A stretch of 17,683 nucleotides of DNA from JABMRP01 sp964444795 (GTDB taxonomy: Bacteria > Planctomycetota > Planctomycetia > Pirellulales > Thermoguttaceae): positions 1 to 17,683 of the forward strand of contig CAYUIQ010000191.1 in NCBI GenBank assembly GCA_964444795.1, written 5' to 3'. Positions 13,433-17,683 of this stretch are shown here, piece after piece. The position numbers and the translations under genes were made by a program. Below the pieces are notes generated by a model. That model ran no database searches. It had not been told where the DNA came from and saw only the letters and a list, made by a program, of their open reading frames with translations. How positions within the stretch are numbered: the stretch's first letter is position 1; the number at the start of each line of letters is the position of its first letter.

Positions 13433-14326
13433 ATGAAATGCAACCTACTGAACCGACCTCTTTTGATGTTACTTCTTACGGCCTGTACGGCACTACTGCC
13501 GCAAACCGCCACGGCGGCCGTCGTCGGATTCGAGGACGTCGGCCTGAACTTAACCGGGCCCGACTCGTATTGGAACGGATCCGATATCGTTCCCGAGGGT
13601 GACCACCCGTTTACGTCGGGCAACCTGACGTTCGGCAATCATTACCACGTGGACGTGATCAATCAGGTCGCAACCCCGTACTGGGAAGGCTTCGCTTATT
13701 CCAATTCGACCGATACGACCCAACACGGGTGGGACGCCTATCAGTACTGGTATACGGCCATCCCCGGCGCAGGAGCCGGCCCGTCGGATACCTACGGGGT
13801 CGGCTACATGGGCTTTCTGGGAAACCAGCCGGCGATCGAGATCCCCGACGGCAAGATGATCACCTCGGCCGAGATCACCAACAACACCTACGCCTATTAC
13901 TCGATGCTCAACGGCGACGGATTCGCCAAGAAGTTCGGCGGAGTTTCCGGCGACGACGAAGACTTCTTCCTGTTGAGCATTACCGGCAAGGACGCAGCCG
14001 GCGACCCGCTGGGCACGGTCCCTTTCTACCTGGCCGACTATCGTGACGCCGACAGCTTGAACGATTATGTCCTCAACACGTGGGAGGAAGTCGACCTATC
14101 GAGTCTGGCCGGGGCGAAGACGATCGAGTTCGGCCTCACTTCGACCGACAACCATCCGGACTGGGGCATGAACACGCCGGCCTACTTCGCCATCGACAAC
14201 CTCACCGTGGCCGATTTGCCCGGCGGCGGCGGTGGTGGTGGCGGTACGGGCGTACCCGAGCCGTCGACGTTCGCCCTGGCACTGCTGGCCGTGGTCGCGT
14301 GGATCGGCTGGCGACGGCGATGGTAA
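13433..14326 (+). CDS. PEP-CTERM-sorted DUF4465-like surface protein in B12 locus
   Basis: 297 aa from the ATG at 13433, which has AGGAG nine bases upstream; the in-frame ATG at 13424 directly abuts that AGGAG. The N-terminal signal ends either after TATAA (29, signal peptidase I) or before Cys18 in LLTAC, a lipobox-like match. The body (about 45-258) looks like DUF4465: TPYWEGFAYSNSTD (81-94), SAEITNNTYAYYSMLNGDGF (145-164), AKKFGG, GTVPFYLADYRD (194-205), EEVDLSSL and NTPAYFAIDNLTV (247-259). A Gly8 linker precedes VPEPSTFALALL (274-285), a hydrophobic helix and RRR: a PEP-CTERM signal for exosortase-type sorting. From memory, DUF4465-like domains occur in cell-surface proteins of Bacteroidetes B12-uptake loci (BtuH type). 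Together with the riboswitch and cobO this suggests a cobamide-binding surface protein; binding is inferred. Confidence 0.92.
   Translation: MKCNLLNRPLLMLLLTACTALLPQTATAAVVGFEDVGLNLTGPDSYWNGSDIVPEGDHPFTSGNLTFGNHYHVDVINQVATPYWEGFAYSNSTDTTQHGWDAYQYWYTAIPGAGAGPSDTYGVGYMGFLGNQPAIEIPDGKMITSAEITNNTYAYYSMLNGDGFAKKFGGVSGDDEDFFLLSITGKDAAGDPLGTVPFYLADYRDADSLNDYVLNTWEEVDLSSLAGAKTIEFGLTSTDNHPDWGMNTPAYFAIDNLTVADLPGGGGGGGGTGVPEPSTFALALLAVVAWIGWRRRW
14226..14247 (+). repeat. glycine-codon tract before the PEP-CTERM signal
   Basis: Eight consecutive GGC/GGT codons encode the Gly8 linker between the folded body and the C-terminal sorting signal. Such a tract can vary in length by slippage, in steps of one glycine. 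Confidence 0.6.
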
Positions 14327-14356
14327 GCACCTGATGACCGTGAGGCTAATGGGTGC

Positions 14357-14395
14357 CCGGGGTCGAGATGCGAGGAACGAGCATCGAGCCCCCGG
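14357..14395. repeat. imperfect hairpin between the PEP-CTERM gene and cobO
   Basis: CCGGGG (14357-14362) pairs with CCCCGG (14390-14395), and GATGC (14367-14371) with GCATC (14381-14385), around the loop GAGGAACGA. It resembles a dispersed planctomycete palindrome (CGATGCTCGTTCCTCGC on the minus strand). It may affect read-through into cobO. Confidence 0.45.
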
Positions 14396-14475
14396 ATCGC
14401 AACGAACTGGGGGTTCGCCGCGCTCGACTCCAGACACCCCCGTACGACATGTTGAGGCAAAGGAAGGCCCCGCTC

Positions 14476-14964
14476 ATGCCCGGCTACGTTCACGTCTATA
14501 CGGGAAACGGCAAAGGCAAGACCACGGCGGCACTGGGCCTTGCTCTACGCGCCGCGGGAGCCGGATGGCGGGTGTTCATCGCCCAATTCGGCAAGGGGAT
14601 GACCTCCAGCGAACTGGAATCCCTACAGCGGTTCGGCGATGCGATCACCGTCCGCCAGTTCGGAGCACCGGGACCGGTAACGGAAGCCCGTGGCGATCTG
14701 TCCGAGTGCATCGAAGCGCTGGCCTCCGGCGATTACCCGTTGGTCGTGCTCGATGAAGCGACGCTGGCCCCCATGCTGGAGCTTTTCTCCGTCGACGACC
14801 TGCTCACACTGATCGACGCTCGGGCCGAAAACGTCGAGCTGGTCATCACCGGCCGCTATGCCCACCAGCGGATCATCGACCGGGCCGATCTGGTCACCGA
14901 AATGCGCGAAGTGAAACACTACTACCACCAAGGCGTGCTGGCCCGCGCGGGGATCGAACGGTAA
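14476..14964 (+). CDS. cobO: corrinoid adenosyltransferase CobO/BtuR/CobP family
   Basis: Transfers the adenosyl group of ATP to cob(I)alamin or corrinoid precursors, for de novo synthesis or salvage; cytoplasmic. It is 162 aa from the ATG at 14476, which has a GAAGG (14463-14467) eight bases upstream. Motifs: P-loop TGNGKGKTTAALGLALRA (9-26), FIAQFGKGMTSSE (34-46), Walker-B-like PLVVLDEA (88-95), and the C-terminal block LVITGRYAHQRIIDRADLVT (122-141) and EMREVKHYYHQGVLARAGIE (142-161). It is shorter than the 180-200 aa of E. coli BtuR because the N-terminal extension is missing; short forms are known. It is the third gene after the B12 riboswitch and confirms that the locus concerns cobamide assimilation. 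Confidence 0.95.
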   Translation: MPGYVHVYTGNGKGKTTAALGLALRAAGAGWRVFIAQFGKGMTSSELESLQRFGDAITVRQFGAPGPVTEARGDLSECIEALASGDYPLVVLDEATLAPMLELFSVDDLLTLIDARAENVELVITGRYAHQRIIDRADLVTEMREVKHYYHQGVLARAGIER

Positions 14965-14982
14965 GCAAGCGTTTAGCCCCGG

Positions 14983-17683
14983 TCACTCTTCCGGCTTGGC
15001 GCGCACCACGCGATGCTGCATCAGGCGAATCCGTAGATCGCGTGTCTTTTCGCCCTGCTGTAGCCGGACGGTTACCTCGTTACCCGGATCTTTGCCGGCG
15101 AAGTAGCCGTTCATCTGCTCCAGGCTGCGAACTTCGGTGTCGTCGATGCCGACAATCAGGTCGTCGACGGCAAGACCGGCCTCCTTGGCCGGCGACTGGG
15201 GATCGACGACGCGGATCCGGCAGCCGTCGGCGGTGGAAGTAACGATCACGCCGATCTTCGGGCAGATACTCGCCGGCCAGATGCCGAGCGTTTCGCCGGC
15301 GACGACGCGAGGCCAGGTGGCGGCGAAATCTTCCGCGCGGACGTAAAGGCATGCCCGCGACGACGGATAGTATCGCGAATGGACGCCGATCACCTTGCCG
15401 GCGTGGTCCAACAGCGGCCCGCCCCGGCATCGTCCGTCGAACGAGAAGTTGGTATCGAGCAGGCCGTCGTCGGGGCGACGACCGCGAACGGTGCAAAGAT
15501 CCGCCTCGGGTTCCTTGCCCGGCTCAAACGCCTTGGGATGAGCGATGGGCAGATAGAACAGGTCCTCGGGATACGACGGACGAGGCTGGAAATCGATCTC
15601 CACGCTCGGCCAGGGGCCTTTTCCCTCCAGTCGCAACGCCCCGACGTCGGCCGCCCGATCGATGCCCAATCGTTGGCCGGCGACCTTGCTTCCGTCGGGC
15701 AGATAGACGTCGAACTGCCGCTTCGAGCCGGCGATGAGATGCCCGGCCGTTAGCACGATCCCCTTGTCGGAGTCGACGAGAATCCCGCTGCCGTACGATC
15801 CGTTGCCGCGATCGAACGCGACCATCGCCGGCATGGCCCGCTGCCGAACGGAACTCGACAGGGCGATCCGTGCCCGCCGGTTGGTCTCGTCGGCCGAGGG
15901 ACAGGGGGGCAGATGGTTGAAGTCGTCCCAAGTACGTGCCAGGTAGATGTGGTCGAACAACACATGCCCGCCGTCGGGGCAACCGAGCATCAGGCCCGAG
16001 AGGTCGACGTCGCCCAGATCGCCGTGCAGGTCGATCGTCGGCGCGATCCACGCGTCGGGCAAGTCCCACGGCCACAATCGGATGGCGCTACCCCCGCACG
16101 GCTCGCCGCGTCCGGCATCGTAACGGGCCGGTTCCTTGGTCTCCCCGGCATGGTCCAACTCCAGAAACACGCGACCGCCGCCGACTTTGCGAAAGGCCAA
16201 ACGCATGTAGCGGTATTCACCCCACTCCGGATACTTCCGGATACGCAACGTATCGCCCGAATGAATCAGCCGAACACGGCTCGGGGCCGATATCTTCACC
16301 GCCCGATCACCGGCGAATCGGTCTTCCTCGGTCAGCTCGACCGAATCGGCCGGTACACCGTCGAGGACCTCGAACCGGCCGTCGTCTTCATATAGACACA
16401 GCAGGCCGCGGACGTGATCCGCCAGGTCGAGTGCTTCCCAGTAGACCGGGCCGCCGCCCGATTGGACGATCCGCAGCGTCACGTCCCGGCCTTCATACTT
16501 CGCCAGCGACACGGCCAGCGGCGGCGGGGCGCGAGTCTCGCCGTTGCGAAGGGGCACCTCGTGTTGCGCAACCGTTTCATCGTTGACGAAGACCTCGATG
16601 GTCGCGGGACTACTCGCGCCCGTCTCTGGCTGGCTCACACTGGCCACAAGCCAACGAGACTCCGCATCGGCGTGTATCTCACGGGTCAACGTCAGCGGTC
16701 CGCCCGCCGCGGTGACGGTCGTTCGAAATCGGCTGGGCGCGGGATCGACGTGGTCCCACGTATTGACCAGCCGGTACGCTTTGCGTCCCTCGACCACGGT
16801 CCAGTCTTGCCACGGGGCGATCGAATGCTCCGACTGCCTGGCCACCTCGGCGCGGAGGCGCCCGGGATCGAGTTGGAGAACCGGTTCGAGCCAATCGAGC
16901 GTATCGCGGATGTCCAGCGGGTCGGCTCCCTCGGGCGGATTCTTATGGACCGGGTCGGCTTGCAGGATCAGTTGCCGCGGGGCATCATCGGCCGCGGGGG
17001 GAAGCAGGATCCGGCCCGAGTCGACCGTCTGCTCCGAACCGACCAGCACGGGACTTTCGTAGAGCGGTTTCGCTTGGGTCGAGCCGGCGAAAATCCGCGC
17101 CCGGGCGCAACCGCCGTCGCCGGCGATCCGGTCCAGCCCGACGCGCGTGCGAATCGCCACGGCGAAGGCGGGTAGCGAGAACGTCAGTTCGCTCGGTGCA
17201 TTCACACCGAGCCCCCAGCGATACGTCTCTCCGCCGGCGGCCAGCGGTCCGCCTTGCACGTTGCGGTCGATCCGCCGGCGCCGGGCCCCGCTGAACGCCG
17301 CGCCCGCGCGCGATTCGACGGGCATCATCCGGGTCAGCGGTACTTCATAAGGCTCCAATGCCACGCGCGTGCGAATCGTATCGGCGGCGACGTAGAGCGG
17401 ATCCAAGCACCACGCCGGCTGGACAACGGACCACCAGCGGAGTTGCCCCTGCGCCGCGGTTGAGCCGCGAACGGTGGCCCGCCCGGGCGAAACGGTCAAT
17501 CGCGCGCCGCCCGTGGTCTCCAGGTAAACGATCGGCGACGCTCCCTCCGGGCAGAGCACGGCCTGTTGTTCAAAGTACGCTTGCCACGGATCGCGACAGG
17601 GTAAATGGAGTTCGACAATCTCGGCCACGGGTACCGTCAGGAGTCCTCGTCTGGTTAGCAGCCTCACCGAATCGCGGCCGAAT
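14983..17683 (-). CDS. NPCBM, trypsin-like and PDZ protein, catalytic Ser replaced, 5' end outside window
   Basis: The frame is open to the right edge (…FGRDSVRLLTRRGLL), so the N-terminus is missing; the GTG at 17667 is only an internal candidate. Numbering from that Val, 894 residues are visible. Around 110-215 is an NPCBM-like carbohydrate-binding module (YRWGLGVNAPSELTFSLPAF, IRTRVGLDRIAGDGGCARAR). Residues 320-590 hold beta-rich, unassigned regions. A trypsin/HtrA-like domain spans about 600-790: GSGILVDSDKGIVLTAGHLI with His643, DRAADVGALRL with Asp674, then DGRCRGGPLLDHAGKVIGVH, where the residue in front of GGP (748) is Arg instead of the nucleophilic Ser. A PDZ domain closes the protein (about 805-885, KEAGLAVDDLIVGIDD). 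It ends 18 bases from cobO, convergent with it. It is probably envelope-associated, perhaps a non-proteolytic binding protein. Confidence 0.9.
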   Translation of the reverse strand, partial: FGRDSVRLLTRRGLLTVPVAEIVELHLPCRDPWQAYFEQQAVLCPEGASPIVYLETTGGARLTVSPGRATVRGSTAAQGQLRWWSVVQPAWCLDPLYVAADTIRTRVALEPYEVPLTRMMPVESRAGAAFSGARRRRIDRNVQGGPLAAGGETYRWGLGVNAPSELTFSLPAFAVAIRTRVGLDRIAGDGGCARARIFAGSTQAKPLYESPVLVGSEQTVDSGRILLPPAADDAPRQLILQADPVHKNPPEGADPLDIRDTLDWLEPVLQLDPGRLRAEVARQSEHSIAPWQDWTVVEGRKAYRLVNTWDHVDPAPSRFRTTVTAAGGPLTLTREIHADAESRWLVASVSQPETGASSPATIEVFVNDETVAQHEVPLRNGETRAPPPLAVSLAKYEGRDVTLRIVQSGGGPVYWEALDLADHVRGLLCLYEDDGRFEVLDGVPADSVELTEEDRFAGDRAVKISAPSRVRLIHSGDTLRIRKYPEWGEYRYMRLAFRKVGGGRVFLELDHAGETKEPARYDAGRGEPCGGSAIRLWPWDLPDAWIAPTIDLHGDLGDVDLSGLMLGCPDGGHVLFDHIYLARTWDDFNHLPPCPSADETNRRARIALSSSVRQRAMPAMVAFDRGNGSYGSGILVDSDKGIVLTAGHLIAGSKRQFDVYLPDGSKVAGQRLGIDRAADVGALRLEGKGPWPSVEIDFQPRPSYPEDLFYLPIAHPKAFEPGKEPEADLCTVRGRRPDDGLLDTNFSFDGRCRGGPLLDHAGKVIGVHSRYYPSSRACLYVRAEDFAATWPRVVAGETLGIWPASICPKIGVIVTSTADGCRIRVVDPQSPAKEAGLAVDDLIVGIDDTEVRSLEQMNGYFAGKDPGNEVTVRLQQGEKTRDLRIRLMQHRVVRAKPEE

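Noticed and set aside
12580..13638. 352-codon minus-strand ORF antisense to the DUF1559 gene
   Set aside because: Antisense shadow of a clear prepilin/DUF1559 protein, extending across an intergenic hairpin.

Overview
The window is GC-rich and has the marks of a planctomycete, probably of the Pirellulales type. These are a DUF1559 pseudopilin-like protein with a prepilin N-terminus, a PEP-CTERM surface protein, an NPCBM/trypsin-like/PDZ protein, the remains of a planctomycete-type tyrosine recombinase, many starts with weak or no Shine-Dalgarno sequence, and short dispersed palindromes between genes. This assignment rests on recognising families, not on a database search.

Left part (1-1010): the 3' part of a GNAT/YoaP-type acetyltransferase enters from the left edge. 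A 28-codon reading frame follows. A tyrosine recombinase remnant lies on the minus strand; it has an in-frame internal deletion and a lost 3' end. It sits just past the 3' end of a tRNA-Lys(CTT) gene. This looks like the decayed end of an element integrated at a tRNA gene.

Middle part (1077-8039): a sigma-54 activator (GAF, AAA+, Fis-type HTH) is on the minus strand. Its sigma-54-contacting loop reads GAFTDA instead of GAFTGA. It is divergent from etfB-etfA-acyl-CoA dehydrogenase-fabI, which joins an electron-transfer flavoprotein and an acyl-CoA dehydrogenase (fatty acid breakdown) to the NADH enoyl-ACP reductase of fatty acid synthesis.

Right-middle part (8303-11801): an exported HEXXH metallopeptidase-like protein, an exported DUF1028 protein, a creatininase-family amidohydrolase and an unrecognised 176-aa protein bracketed by repeat debris.

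B12 locus (12111-14964): a strong extended -10 promoter leads into a complete-looking cobalamin riboswitch. Downstream on the same strand are a DUF1559 pseudopilin-like protein, a PEP-CTERM protein whose body looks like DUF4465, and CobO (corrinoid adenosyltransferase). The working hypothesis is a B12-repressed surface capture and assimilation module. A secreted, C-terminally sorted protein and a pilin-like protein would do outside the cell what surface lipoproteins do in Bacteroidetes, and CobO would adenosylate what enters. This is the most interesting part of the window.

Right edge (14983-17683): a large minus-strand protein with NPCBM, trypsin-like and PDZ regions, convergent with cobO and cut by the window end. 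The catalytic serine of its protease domain appears to be replaced by arginine.
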